DNA of 64,000 nucleotides from Aeromonas tecta. GTDB taxonomy: Bacteria; Pseudomonadota; Gammaproteobacteria; Enterobacterales; Aeromonadaceae. This document shows positions 41,252 through 50,130 of this stretch, piece after piece. The translations under genes and the position numbers were made by a program. Where the stretch lies: NCBI RefSeq assembly GCF_000820185.1, contig NZ_CDCA01000008.1, forward strand, positions 48,047-112,046, read 5' to 3'. Each line of letters opens with the position of its first letter. Position 1 is the stretch's first letter. Below the pieces are notes generated by a model. It was not told the origin of the DNA and did not search any database. It saw only the letters and a program-made list of their open reading frames with translations.

Positions 41252-41713
41252 TTACTTGGGTTGTTGCTGGGCGCCGGCCAGCTCTACCTGCACATTCAGC
41301 CCTTCCTGCTTGAGCTGGGCCGCGATGGCGTTGAGATCGGTGCCTGGCTTGGCCTCCAGCAGGGCGATGCCGCCGCTGCTCTGTTTGAAGCGCAGACCGT
41401 GACGGTTGGCCAGTGCCTTGGCCGCGGGCTCCTCGGCTTCGACCAGCAGGGTGCCGCTGACGATGAGCTCAGGGCTTGCGACCCCCTGCAACAAAACATC
41501 GCCGCTGCGCAGGCTGGGTTGCGGCGCCTTGCCGTCCAAGCTGCGGGCGACCCGCTTCTTGCTGCCGTTATCCGGCGTGAGGTAGGTTTGACCGTTCACC
41601 TCTATGGTGCGGTACTGTTTGCCATCGACCACCACGGATTCGTCGGCCGTGGCCGAAACGGAGACCGAGGCCAGCAGGCTTGCCAGGGCAAGGCTGAGTA
41701 CGCTGTGTTTCAT
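41252..41713 (-). CDS. Dedicated chaperone of the Aeromonas serine protease (ORF2)
   Basis: Starting at the ATG at 41713 (AGGAG 8 bases upstream) the protein has 153 aa with a signal peptide (MKHSVLSLALASLLASVSVSATA). A longer frame from 41752 overlaps aspA and lacks a ribosome-binding site. Size, export signal and position 3' of the protease gene match ORF2 of A. sobria, which folds AspA in the periplasm and also inhibits it. The C-terminal half (SGTLLVEAEEPAAKALANRH, GGIALLEAKPG) looks like a propeptide/inhibitor-type alpha-beta domain. The gap to aspA is about 20 bases, so they form an operon. Confidence 0.9.
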   Translation of the reverse strand: MKHSVLSLALASLLASVSVSATADESVVVDGKQYRTIEVNGQTYLTPDNGSKKRVARSLDGKAPQPSLRSGDVLLQGVASPELIVSGTLLVEAEEPAAKALANRHGLRFKQSSGGIALLEAKPGTDLNAIAAQLKQEGLNVQVELAGAQQQPK

Positions 41714-41732
41714 GTTGTGACTCCTGTGCACG

Positions 41733-43610
41733 TTAGAGGGGGGCTGCGTCATGGCCGATCACCTTGAGTGACCAGTTGAGCAGTTGACCCGGCTGGCTGT
41801 TGTTGCGCTCGGTCAGGGTGCTGCGCACATTGGTGCCGCGATTGAGCAAGGAGACCTGACGGGTGCCGCTGGCGACGTCGGTCACCGCCAGTTGCCACTC
41901 ACCCTCGGCGGATTCCCCGTAGAACTTGTGGGAGAGCATGCGCATGTCGCGCAGCCCCTTGGTGCGCACGTATCCCAGCTGCTGCCGGTCGAGGGATTGC
42001 CCCACCAGACTGTTGTTGGGGTTGAGCAACACGCTGCGGGTGCCGGACGGGGAGACCAGCTCGATCAGCAAGTCAGGCAGACGCTGGTGATCCAAGGTGA
42101 CCAGCACCTGTACCGCTTCCACTGTCAGCGGCTGAGTGACCTGGGTGCTGGAGGTGGTCGGGCTGCTGCCCAGATCCGGGATGGCGCCCGCGGCGCGATC
42201 CTGCACCGTCACCTTCTGCCACGGCAACTGTACCAGCGGCGGCAGGGGATTGTGAGTGGCGGCGCTAGCCAGGGCCTTGTTCACATCGATGAGGCCAAAG
42301 CCATAGGTGGGGTTGAACCAGACTCCGGCGGCGTTGCGCTCCCACCCTTCCAGCCCGGTCACCTGGCGCTGCTGACCGTTGGCGGCCCGGTAGCTCAGCT
42401 GCACCGCCGCCTGATTGGCATCGATGCGGGTGGCGTTGCGCGCCAGCAGATCCCGCAGATCCCGCACCGACAGATCCGGATAGGCCGACATCAGCAGCGC
42501 CATGGCGCCGGCGGTGTTCGGGGTGGCCGAGGAGGTGCCGTTCATGGTGCCGTTGTAGTCGCAGCTGGCATCCAGCGCCGGGTTGCCGTGCAGCCGGTTG
42601 GTGCTGGGATCGTCTACCCGGTTGTAGCCCATGTCACAGCCGGGCAAATCGGTGGTCACCATGGCCGGGGAGGCGGTACCGTATTCGCCGCCCGGGGCCG
42701 TCAGGAACACGTTGCTGCCGACGCTCGAGTAGGAGGAGCGCACGCCGTCCGCGTTGCTGGCACTGACCACCAGGTTCCAGAAGTTGCTGTTGGAGGGATC
42801 TATGTTGCTGTTTTCAAATGGCAATCTGAGCTCTCCGCCGGTGCGGTTGAGCACATAGTTGCCGGCGGCAATGCGGCTAAAGCCGTTGCCCGCCGCCTTG
42901 ATATAGGCCGCCCCTTGATCCTTTTGGGTCATCTGCTCGAACAGGCGATCGAGTTGCACCTGATCCAGCCCGTTGGCCCCCTGCGGGTCGACCAGGCTCA
43001 TGCCGTAGCTCTGGTTGAAGACGCGGTTGTCGCGACTCGCCTGGCTGTTGCCGAGGGCGTAGAGCCAATCTTGCTGCAACTGCTGGCTGTTGTCGTCGAG
43101 CAGGTTGAAGCCTTGCAACTGGGCGCGGGGCGCCACACCCCGGGTGCCGATGGCGTTGTCCACCGCGGCTATGATGCCGGAGACGGAAGTGCCGTGGGCG
43201 CTGTCCGGATCGGTTGGGGTCGGATCATTGCTGCCGGTTACCACGTTCTTGGAGCCGGGGCGAACGTTGTCCACCAGATCCGGGTGGGCGATGGCCAAGC
43301 CATCGTCTACCACGGCCACGTTGATACCCTGACCGAGCACAGAGGTGCGGTGGGCCCACCAGAGGTTGAGGTCATTGCCCGCCACGCCGCCACGGGCGCT
43401 GAAGGAGTTCTGACCGCTGTTGAGCAGGTGCCACTGCTGATCCTGCAGAGGGTTGATGCCGGGCAGGCAGCGCTCTGCGCTGGTGCGGCCGGTATCCAGG
43501 TTGGCTTCTCTGCCGGTGAGGGGGGTACAACTCTCTGTCGCCTGAACCGAAGCGACAGGCAGGGCCGAGAGCAGGGCCGTGATTGCCAACGCTAGTGATG
43601 TTTTTCTCAT
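41733..43610 (-). CDS. aspA: Kexin-like extracellular serine protease AspA (S8 family)
   Basis: The 625-aa precursor has a 24-residue signal peptide ending SVQA. The catalytic Asp102 (AVVDDG) and His139 (DSAHGTSVSG) become Asp78 and His115 after its removal, the numbering I recall for A. sobria serine protease; the catalytic Ser lies in MNGTSSATPNTAGAMALL. A C-terminal P-domain-like region (VEAVQVLVTLDHQRLPDLLI, GEWQLAVTDVASG) follows, as in kexins. The enzyme is a secreted virulence factor that activates host cascades and degrades plasma proteins. GGAG lies 7 bases before the start. Its chaperone gene follows directly. Confidence 0.95.
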   Translation of the reverse strand: MRKTSLALAITALLSALPVASVQATESCTPLTGREANLDTGRTSAERCLPGINPLQDQQWHLLNSGQNSFSARGGVAGNDLNLWWAHRTSVLGQGINVAVVDDGLAIAHPDLVDNVRPGSKNVVTGSNDPTPTDPDSAHGTSVSGIIAAVDNAIGTRGVAPRAQLQGFNLLDDNSQQLQQDWLYALGNSQASRDNRVFNQSYGMSLVDPQGANGLDQVQLDRLFEQMTQKDQGAAYIKAAGNGFSRIAAGNYVLNRTGGELRLPFENSNIDPSNSNFWNLVVSASNADGVRSSYSSVGSNVFLTAPGGEYGTASPAMVTTDLPGCDMGYNRVDDPSTNRLHGNPALDASCDYNGTMNGTSSATPNTAGAMALLMSAYPDLSVRDLRDLLARNATRIDANQAAVQLSYRAANGQQRQVTGLEGWERNAAGVWFNPTYGFGLIDVNKALASAATHNPLPPLVQLPWQKVTVQDRAAGAIPDLGSSPTTSSTQVTQPLTVEAVQVLVTLDHQRLPDLLIELVSPSGTRSVLLNPNNSLVGQSLDRQQLGYVRTKGLRDMRMLSHKFYGESAEGEWQLAVTDVASGTRQVSLLNRGTNVRSTLTERNNSQPGQLLNWSLKVIGHDAAPL

Positions 43611-43942
43611 TGATAAACTCCATCTTAAGGGCGCACCGTCCGAGGTGCGATGGCATCTATACAGGAGAAATAACGATTCAAAAGACTCTCAAGTCAGAGT
43701 TGTGAAGGGGTTCATACAAATCTCAAATAAGCCCATATGGGGGTATAAACGGGACGGAGATCATGTTTTATTGAGAGCTATTCGCATCCATTCTTAATGA
43801 TCTTTTTGTCTATAGATTCTCCTGTTTTTAACGCCCTCCGAGGGGCTGTCGGCCCTGGCAGTCTGTTTGCGCGGCTCTCCCTGGCTGTTGCCTTGCGCGA
43901 TCCCTGTTAAGGTATCGACAGACAGGTTAACAGGATGGACTC
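43611..43942. promoter_or_regulatory. Divergent aspA/modF intergenic region
   Basis: About 330 bases, A+T-rich on the aspA side. A CCCATATGGG palindrome lies at 43732-43741. No ModE-type palindrome is evident near modF. No gene is seen. Confidence 0.4.
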
Positions 43943-45400
43943 ATGACCCTATTGCAGTGGCACTCGGCCAGGCTGGCCCTTCACGCCGATCGTACCCTCT
44001 TGATTCCCGAACTGACCCTCTGCCCGGGGCAGTGCTGGGCCTTTGTCGGCAGCAACGGCAGCGGCAAGACCGCGCTGGCCAGCGCCTTGTGCGGCGAGCT
44101 CGCCCTGCTCTCGGGGCAGACCCAGGGGCAAGTGGCTGCGGTGCGCCTGTCGTTCGAGTCACAGCAACGGCTCAGCGAGCAGGATTATCAGCGGCGCAAC
44201 ACCGACATGCTGGGGGAAGAGGAGGAGGCGGGCTATCAGGTCTCCAGCCTGATGCTGGAGCAGGGCGGGGACGAAGAGCAGGCCCGGGCCCTGCTGGCAC
44301 GTTTCGGCATAGCCGCGCTCTGGGATAGGCCCTACCGGTATCTCTCCAGCGGTGAGGGGCGCAAATTGTTGCTGGCCCGCGCCCTGCTGACCAGACCCGA
44401 ACTGCTGGTGCTGGACGAGCCGTTCGACGGGCTGGATCAGGGCTCGCGCCACGAGCTGATGGCGCTGCTGGCTCAGCTGGTTGGGGAGGGGCAGCGGCTG
44501 GTGGTGATCGTCAATCGCTTCGACGAGATCCCTTCGTTTGCGAGCCACCTCGGCCTGCTCGGGGATCTTAATCTGCTGCTGGCAGGGGAGCGAGCTGAGG
44601 TGCTCGGGAGCCAGGAGGTGGCCCAGCTGGCGCGCGCCGAAGCCGTCAATCCTTGCTTGCCGCCCCCGCTGACGGCGCCGACCCCCTTGCCTGTCGGCCC
44701 CAGAGTAGAGATGCGCAAGCTGAGGGTCGCCTATGGGGAGCAGGTGGTGATTGATGGGCTCGACTGGACAATAGCACCGGGCCAGCACTGGCAGCTGGTC
44801 GGCCCCAATGGCGCCGGCAAGTCGACCCTGCTTTCCCTTATCACCGGGGATCATCCGCAGGGGTACAGCAACGATCTGCATCTGTTTGGAAGGCGCCGGG
44901 GCAGCGGCGAGAGCATCTGGGAGATCAAGCGCCACATCGGGCTGGTGAGCCCGGCCCTGCACCTGGACTATCGCGTCAGCGGCTCGGTACAGACGGTGAT
45001 CCTGTCGGGCTTTTACGACTCCATCGGCCTTTACAGCCGCCCAGGGGATCGCCAGCTGGCGCTCGCCAACCAGTGGCTGACCCTGCTCGGGTTCGGCAAT
45101 CAGGGGTCGCTGCCGTTTCACAGCCTCTCCTTCGGCCAGCAACGGCTGGTGCTCATCGCCCGCGCCCTGGTCAAGCATCCGCCCCTGCTCATCCTGGACG
45201 AGCCGCTGCAGGGGCTGGATCCCCTCAACCGCCATCTGGTGCGCGCCATGGTGACGCGCCTCATCGGCGAGGGCACGCAGCTGCTGTTTGTCTCCCACCA
45301 CGCCGAGGATGCGCCCCCCGGTCTCACCCACCGTCTGAGCTTCGTGCCCAACGATCGGGGCGGTTATGACTATGTACAGGAGTCGCTGAGGGAGGGCTGA
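43943..45400 (+). CDS. modF: ModF-like tandem ABC ATPase
   Basis: The 485-aa protein has two ABC ATPase domains: first Walker A GSNGSGKT (36-43) with signature YLSSGEGRKLLLA and LLVLDEPFDGLD; second Walker A GPNGAGKST (about 287-295) with SLSFGQQRLVLIA and LLILDEPLQGLD. Blocks such as ITGDHPQGYSNDLHLFGRRR are nearly identical to E. coli ModF as I remember it. There is no membrane domain. ModF is genetically linked to molybdate transport and earlier called a photorepair protein; its real role is unclear. No modABC genes are nearby. Confidence 0.92.
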   Translation: MTLLQWHSARLALHADRTLLIPELTLCPGQCWAFVGSNGSGKTALASALCGELALLSGQTQGQVAAVRLSFESQQRLSEQDYQRRNTDMLGEEEEAGYQVSSLMLEQGGDEEQARALLARFGIAALWDRPYRYLSSGEGRKLLLARALLTRPELLVLDEPFDGLDQGSRHELMALLAQLVGEGQRLVVIVNRFDEIPSFASHLGLLGDLNLLLAGERAEVLGSQEVAQLARAEAVNPCLPPPLTAPTPLPVGPRVEMRKLRVAYGEQVVIDGLDWTIAPGQHWQLVGPNGAGKSTLLSLITGDHPQGYSNDLHLFGRRRGSGESIWEIKRHIGLVSPALHLDYRVSGSVQTVILSGFYDSIGLYSRPGDRQLALANQWLTLLGFGNQGSLPFHSLSFGQQRLVLIARALVKHPPLLILDEPLQGLDPLNRHLVRAMVTRLIGEGTQLLFVSHHAEDAPPGLTHRLSFVPNDRGGYDYVQESLREG

Positions 45401-45436
45401 CCCATTCCGAGCGGGTATTGACCCGCTACTAGTCAT

Positions 45437-45466
45437 AAAAAACGGCGCCATAGGGCGCCGTTTTTT
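45437..45466. terminator. Terminator between modF and the convergent esterase
   Basis: AAAAAACGGCGCC and GGCGCCGTTTTTT form a perfect 13-bp stem with a 4-base loop, good in both directions between convergent genes. Confidence 0.9.
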
Positions 45467-45498
45467 ATGAGTTGCTAGCCGGATGTCGGGCCTTGACC

Positions 45499-46578
45499 CT
45501 ATTCAGGCAAGAGCCCTTGCTGGCGGATAAGCCCGGCCAGGCTGGCTGCTATGCCGTCGTGTTCGGCGGCGGTGGGGTGCCAGAGGCAGCCTGAGTTGTC
45601 GGAGCGCATCTGCTCGATCAGCACGGGAGGCTCTCCCAACAGGGCGAGCTCTTGCTGCAACCGGGCCAGGGTCTGGTTTAGCCGATCGTGAGGCCAGAGA
45701 TACTGACCCATCAGTATGATGGGGGGGCTGTCGTAGCGCTGGCGCAGATCCCGCAGCAGCTCGACATAGCCATCGATCCAGGCCTGCTGGAAGGCCTCCT
45801 GATCCGGCCAGGGCTCCTGGGGCTGCAGCTCGGAGCTGAAGTCATTGGTGCCGACTTCGACGACGATGAGCGCCGGGTGCTGGCTCTCGAAATCCGTGCC
45901 GCCCTGATAGACGGCGCCCGCCTTGTCCAGGTAATGGGGCAGGGCATGATGGGGCTGGTTGCCGCCCCAGTTGCGCAAGAGCCCGAGCCCCGAGTAGGAG
46001 ACCTGGCTATGGGTGGCCCCGAGCAGAGCCGCCGTCTTGGCCGGGAAGGCGAGCCTGGCGTTGGAGCTGTTGAGGTTCTCCTCCCAGCTGCATTCGCGTT
46101 TGTTCGACTCGCTGCCCATGCCGGCGCTGATGGAGTCACCGACAAACAGCAGATGGGGCTTTTGCTGCCAGATACCGCTCACCACCCCCTCGGTGACCAG
46201 GGCGTCCAGGGTCAGCATGGCGTCATAGGTCTCGGTGCGTTTGACCAGTTCGACCTTCACCGAGCGAGGCGTCGGCCACTGCAGCAGGGGGTAGGTATGC
46301 ATGCCCTGGCCGGTCTTGATGACGCCCTGCAATTGGCCATCGATCAGCAGATCGAACTGGCTCTGCTGGCCGTCCATGGCGATGGCGAGCTCCCGCCCCT
46401 CGAAGCGAAATGTGAGCCGGGTCGCCGGCCAGTTGAGCCGCACGTCCTGCTTGGCCCAGTCGCGCACGATGCGCCCCTCGTAATTGAGGCGATAGTCTGT
46501 TGCTTCAATGCGGGCGGCCTGTGCCTCGGCGGCCAGCCCCATGGCGGCGAGCAGGAGGAGTCCTTTCACTGTAATCAT
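45499..46578 (-). CDS. Secreted SGNH esterase of carbohydrate-esterase family 2 type
   Basis: The 359-aa protein has a signal peptide (MITVKGLLLLAAMGLAAEAQA). An N-terminal beta-sandwich (about 22-135; RLTFRFEGRELAIAMDG) precedes an SGNH hydrolase domain with the nucleophile Ser149 in GDSISAG, GTND (243-246) and a C-terminal CLWHPTAAEHDGIA block with the catalytic His. This two-domain layout is that of CE2 acetyl esterases, which remove acetyl groups from xylan or other glycans. It is probably periplasmic or secreted. The physiological substrate is uncertain. Confidence 0.85.
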   Translation of the reverse strand: MITVKGLLLLAAMGLAAEAQAARIEATDYRLNYEGRIVRDWAKQDVRLNWPATRLTFRFEGRELAIAMDGQQSQFDLLIDGQLQGVIKTGQGMHTYPLLQWPTPRSVKVELVKRTETYDAMLTLDALVTEGVVSGIWQQKPHLLFVGDSISAGMGSESNKRECSWEENLNSSNARLAFPAKTAALLGATHSQVSYSGLGLLRNWGGNQPHHALPHYLDKAGAVYQGGTDFESQHPALIVVEVGTNDFSSELQPQEPWPDQEAFQQAWIDGYVELLRDLRQRYDSPPIILMGQYLWPHDRLNQTLARLQQELALLGEPPVLIEQMRSDNSGCLWHPTAAEHDGIAASLAGLIRQQGLLPE

Positions 46579-46816
46579 GCTGATCCCTGTGCTGTGTGTT
46601 GGGTTGACGCGGCAGGGCGCACCCCGATACCGGATCCGCTCCCACGCACGGCGAGAAGCGATCAGGCAGGTGTCATCGTCGCTGCCATTTGGCGCCTAAA
46701 AAATGGGCGCCGAATGAAGATAGATGGAGAGGTGCTGTGCATAAAAGCAGCATCATCAGGATCTGTGGGGGCCATCAAACTTTTTATTCGAAGATTAATA
46801 AGTCTTTCCCGGCCCG

Positions 46817-46933
46817 CTATCGCACCAGAGCCAAGATCTCGCGAAACGCCGGATCGCGGCAATCACCCAGCAGCTCGTAGAGGCACATCTCCACCGAGGT
46901 GAGGGCCGCGCCGTATGCCGCCAGCTGGCCGTA
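46817..46933 (-). pseudogene. Remnant of an isochorismatase-family gene 3' end
   Basis: Read leftward, the last 36 codons encode QLAAxGAALTSVEMCLYELL and the following residues to the stop, matching the C-terminus of the intact gene at 47205-47744 in 34 of 36 positions. DNA identity over about 115 bases is around 90 percent (46817-46931 against 47205-47319). Upstream of 46933 the similarity stops abruptly and no start or catalytic residues remain, so this is a dead fragment. Confidence 0.85.
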
Positions 46934-47001
46934 TAAGCTGAGTGTCACACGGTCGGGAGAGTGATGACTGGGTGAGGAAGGTGTTGGGGGAAGGGGTGCC
47001 C

Positions 47002-47199
47002 TCATGAGTACTCTGACCACTCATTAGCAATGAGTGGGGGATAGCCGAGTAGCAGCCACCAGAGTGCATAAAAGAGAACTGTGCCGATCCCGAGCCAACT
47101 CAGGTAACGGCGGGTAACGATCATGCCTATCGCGGTGGCTGCAAGCGCAATTTGGAGTGCGATCAGACCAAACATAAAGGGGGCCATGTTATCCATCAT
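47002..47199 (-). CDS. Small two-helix membrane protein
   Basis: Starting at the ATG at 47199, five bases after the stop of the isochorismatase-family gene, this is a 65-aa protein with two hydrophobic helices (FMFGLIALQIALAATAIGM and WLGIGTVLFYALWWLLLGY). Family unknown. It sits between the intact hydrolase gene and its 3' remnant, so the whole unit may derive from a duplication in which this gene lay between the copies. Confidence 0.6.
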   Translation of the reverse strand: MMDNMAPFMFGLIALQIALAATAIGMIVTRRYLSWLGIGTVLFYALWWLLLGYPPLIANEWSEYS

Positions 47200-47204
47200 G
47201 GCGC

Positions 47205-47744
47205 TTATCTCACCAGGGCCAGGATCTCGCGAAACGCCGGATCGCGGCAATTTCCCAGCAGCTCGTAGAGGCACATCTCCACCGAGGTGAGGGCCGCGCC
47301 TCGCGCCGCCAGTTGGCCGATGGCGAGCGCCCGGTTGGCTGGATCGCGGGATGAGACCGCATCGGTCACCAGCGATACCTTGGCGCCGCTATCCAGCAGC
47401 CCCAGCACGCTCTGGTAGACACAGATATGGGCCTCGATGCCGCACACCAGCCAGTGGCTGACGCCGCTCTGTGCGAGGGTTGCCGCCACCAGCGGCTCCC
47501 CCAGGGCGCCGAAGCTGAACTTAGGAAGCACCAGGTTGCCGGCCTGCAACGGTTGCAGCTCGGGCACGGTGGCGCCGAGCTTGGCCGGGTTTTGCTCCAG
47601 CCAGACTACCGGCAGTCCCAGTGCCTGCGCCCCCTGCACCAGCCGGGCCGTGTTGGCGATGAGCCGTTCGCTCTCATTCACCAGTCGTGCCAGCTTGCCC
47701 TGAATGTCGATCACCAGCAGGCCGGTGTGATTGCGCTGCAACAT
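47205..47744 (-). CDS. Isochorismatase-family cysteine hydrolase (YcaC-like)
   Basis: The 179-aa protein has the family triad Asp13 (LLVIDIQGKL), Lys75 (LPKFSFGA) and Cys108 in CGIEAHICVYQS, with the usual cis-peptide region before the Cys. Members hydrolyse amides or vinyl ethers; YcaC-type proteins have no firmly known substrate. Length is normal. It is followed by the small membrane protein gene and then a near-identical fragment of its own 3' end. Confidence 0.9.
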   Translation of the reverse strand: MLQRNHTGLLVIDIQGKLARLVNESERLIANTARLVQGAQALGLPVVWLEQNPAKLGATVPELQPLQAGNLVLPKFSFGALGEPLVAATLAQSGVSHWLVCGIEAHICVYQSVLGLLDSGAKVSLVTDAVSSRDPANRALAIGQLAARGAALTSVEMCLYELLGNCRDPAFREILALVR

Positions 47745-47981
47745 ATTGTCTCCTTGGTAAATAGCGGATGGGAGGCATTGTCACCATGCACTCCGTTGCC
47801 TCGTACAAATCGATACACATACTGCGCTGACGCCGAACAAGGCCGAGGCTAGAATCCGAGCCGTCCAGCAAGGTTTCTGGCTGCGGCCTGTTGGCGTGGA
47901 ATATCGCCATAATGAGTTGCAGTAGCTGGAGCGACTGCATTTTCTTGGTTAGATGGCATTTCATTCAAGATAGGTATCACC

Positions 47982-48179
47982 ATGCGGAAAATAATCCTGT
48001 TGTTATCGGTCGCCAGCCTGATGGCCGGTTGTTCCAGCGCCTCGCAACGGATGGCCGACTGTCAGGCCCAGGGGATCGGCAAGGATGCCTGCTACATGGC
48101 GGAGCAAAATCGCCAGACCGCCCTTCTCGGCGCCGCCGAGAAGCAGGCGATGGAGAACGCCAGCAAGGCGGTCAAGTAA
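47982..48179 (+). CDS. Small lipoprotein
   Basis: This 65-aa protein has a short lipoprotein signal with lipobox MAGC (Cys17) and a polar mature part with two Cys (in ADCQAQ and KDACYMA) and an alanine-rich C-terminal helix. No known family is recognised. Start ATG 47982 has a weak AGG upstream. It should be anchored in the inner or outer membrane; Ser-Ser after the Cys gives no inner-membrane retention signal. Confidence 0.72.
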   Translation: MRKIILLLSVASLMAGCSSASQRMADCQAQGIGKDACYMAEQNRQTALLGAAEKQAMENASKAVK

Positions 48180-48219
48180 TTCGGCGATAGGGATGCAATA
48201 GTCCGTGCATTCCCAAGGC

Positions 48220-48247
48220 CCTGTCGTTGATAACGACGGGGCTTTTG
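48220..48247 (+). terminator. Terminator after the small lipoprotein
   Basis: CCCTGTCGTT pairs with AACGACGGGG (one bulge) and is followed by CTTTT. Confidence 0.65.
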
Positions 48248-48449
48248 GTTGGTAGCGCGAGTCGACATTTTCTTGTTCAGCTCGTCGTTCATCCAAGGTT
48301 TCTGCGTTCCGTGCCAGCCACGCGGCATTGGCGATCGGATGAGGCGCCATATTGCCTGGGCATCTTGACGCCCAGCAGACCGATGGTCAGCATGGCGGTC
48401 ACTTTGATAAAACTTGACTGGTAAACATCGGGCTCACATACGGCTTGAT

Positions 48450-48953
48450 TCAGCGGTTGCTAGCCTCATTCTTTTTGACCTTCTTCAATGCCATTTGGCG
48501 TTTCAATGGTGATAGGTAATTGATAAAGAGGTTGCCCTTGAGATGATCTATTTCGTGCTGAAGCACTATAGCCAGGAAGCCATCTTGCTCTAGCAGCAGT
48601 GGTTGGCCATGGCGATCCTGGGCCTTGATGGTGACAGTGGTAAACCGCTCAACCTCGGCGTAATAGCCGGGTACCGACAGGCACCCCTCTTCTCCCATGG
48701 CGTTCCGGTCACCGGTGATAACCTCAGGATTGATCAATACCAGAGGTTCATTACGGTCTTCCGAGATATCGATCACGATGACAGCCTCCTGCCTACCCAC
48801 TTGAGTTGCAGCAAGCCCAATACCGTTGCTGGTGGCATACAGGGTTTCCAGCATGTCACTGATGAGGGATTGCACTGCGGTGATATCGGTAACCGGTATA
48901 GCAGGCAGATTTAGCCGAGGATCAGGGATTGTCAGGATAGTCAAAATGGACAT
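48450..48953 (-). CDS. def: Peptide deformylase, stand-alone
   Basis: The 167-aa enzyme has all three motifs: GIGLAATQVG (44-53), EEGCLSVPG (88-96, metal ligand Cys91) and QHEIDH (132-137, ligands His133 and His137, catalytic Glu134). It removes the N-formyl group from nascent proteins. The housekeeping def is normally beside fmt; here neither fmt nor other translation genes are near, so this is likely a second copy. Divergence from the canonical sequence (a Tyr-Tyr after the second motif, a Lys-rich C-terminus) agrees with that. Confidence 0.92.
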   Translation of the reverse strand: MSILTILTIPDPRLNLPAIPVTDITAVQSLISDMLETLYATSNGIGLAATQVGRQEAVIVIDISEDRNEPLVLINPEVITGDRNAMGEEGCLSVPGYYAEVERFTTVTIKAQDRHGQPLLLEQDGFLAIVLQHEIDHLKGNLFINYLSPLKRQMALKKVKKNEASNR

Positions 48954-49236
48954 GTCATCTCATCTTCAAGTGGTTTTTACCTAAGGAGGTTGGATTTTCA
49001 TGGGTATATCGATTATCTGGCATATTAATGTACCTCAATCGACTCTCTCTATGTCAGGGCTTTTTATTTTCAATACATAAGCTTGCCCGGTTTTGTTGCT
49101 TGGCGAAGGGGGAATGCTCTGCTATGGTGGCGTTAATTAGCCATTTGGATGGCTAGATGGTTGTGATGAATCTGCCCGCGTGGCAAAAACCGCAACCCGG
49201 CCACCGTTTCGATGATCATTTTGACAGGGAGTCCCC

Positions 49237-50058
49237 ATGCAGCGCCGTTCCTTCTTCAAACTCTCCGCCCTTGCTCTGCTCGCCAGCAGCGTCTCTTTCG
49301 CCACCCTTGCCGCCGATCCGGCCAAGCAGGAGATCGTCATCGGCACCACGGTCGGGGACTTTGCCGACATGGTGACCGAGTCCATCAAGCCGCAACTGGA
49401 GGCCAAGGGTTACAAGGTCAAACTGGTGGAATTCACCGACTACGTGACTCCCAACATCGCCCTGGCCGATGGCTCGCTCGATGTGAACTGCTTCCAGCAC
49501 AAGCCGTACCTTGAGAGTTTCGCCAAAGACAGGGGTCTGTCCCTGGCCCCCATCACTCAGGTGCCGACCGGCCCCATGGGGCTCTACTCCGGCAAGCTAG
49601 CCGAGCTGAAGGCACTCAAAGAGGGGAGCACGGTCGCCATCCCGAACGACCCGACCAACCAGGCGCGGGCCCTGCTGATGCTGCAGGACTTGGGTTGGCT
49701 GACCCTGAAAGAGGGCATCAATCCGCTCAAGGCGAGCGAGTTTGACGTGGTGAACAACCCGCACAATATCAAGCTGGTGCTGTTGGAAGCGGCGCAACTG
49801 CCCCGCTCGCGCGAAGACGTGGACTTCTCCGTCATCAACGGCAACTTCGCCGCCTCCAGCGGCATCCCGTTTAGCGAGGGGCTCTTCCTCGAGCGCAGCT
49901 ACGACTTCATCAACTGGGTGGTGGTCAAAAGCGATGACGCGGCCAAGCCTTTCGCCAAGGATGTGATCGACGCCTATAACTCTCCCGCGTTCAAGGCCTA
50001 TGCCGCCAAACGCTTCGTGGGCTACAAGTACCCCCAAGGCTGGCAGAGCAAGAGCTGA
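49237..50058 (+). CDS. metQ: MetQ/NlpA-family substrate-binding protein
   Basis: The 273-aa protein has a signal peptide (MQRRSFFKLSALALLASSV, cleavage after TLAA) without a lipobox Cys, unlike most MetQ lipoproteins. The mature sequence carries the family blocks IVIGTTVGDFADMV, LDVNCFQHKPYLESF, PTGPMGLYS, IPNDPTNQARALLML and FSVINGNFA. It should bind D/L-methionine or a related compound for an ABC importer. No metN or metI is adjacent, so it is an orphan binding protein. A 7-bp inverted repeat TAGCCAT/ATGGCTA lies about 80-100 bases upstream; a MetJ site is not convincing. Confidence 0.88.
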   Translation: MQRRSFFKLSALALLASSVSFATLAADPAKQEIVIGTTVGDFADMVTESIKPQLEAKGYKVKLVEFTDYVTPNIALADGSLDVNCFQHKPYLESFAKDRGLSLAPITQVPTGPMGLYSGKLAELKALKEGSTVAIPNDPTNQARALLMLQDLGWLTLKEGINPLKASEFDVVNNPHNIKLVLLEAAQLPRSREDVDFSVINGNFAASSGIPFSEGLFLERSYDFINWVVVKSDDAAKPFAKDVIDAYNSPAFKAYAAKRFVGYKYPQGWQSKS

Positions 50059-50078
50059 TCCCCCGCATGTCAGATAGT

Positions 50079-50107
50079 AAAACGGGCACCTCAGGGTGCC
50101 CGTTTTT
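50079..50107. terminator. Terminator between metQ and pgpB
   Basis: AAAACGGGCACC and GGTGCCCGTTTT form a perfect 12-bp stem with a 4-base loop between convergent genes. Confidence 0.9.
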
Positions 50108-50130
50108 ATTGGTGCGCTCTTTGGCGCTGC

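Larger units (their letters stand above)
46817..47319. repeat. Pair of 115-bp direct repeats flanking the small membrane protein gene
   Basis: Copies at 46817-46931 and 47205-47319 are offset by 388 bases with no gaps and about 11 mismatches. Differences cluster near both ends, the middle being almost identical. Confidence 0.85.

Noticed and set aside
41784..43595. A 603-codon plus-strand frame opposite aspA
   Set aside because: aspA has a signal peptide, catalytic triad and operon partner; the opposite frame is Gly/His/Val-rich noise.
49138..49165. MetJ operator or S-box riboswitch before metQ
   Set aside because: Only a short inverted repeat TAGCCAT/ATGGCTA is present; it does not match tandem AGACGTCT boxes and no riboswitch core is visible.
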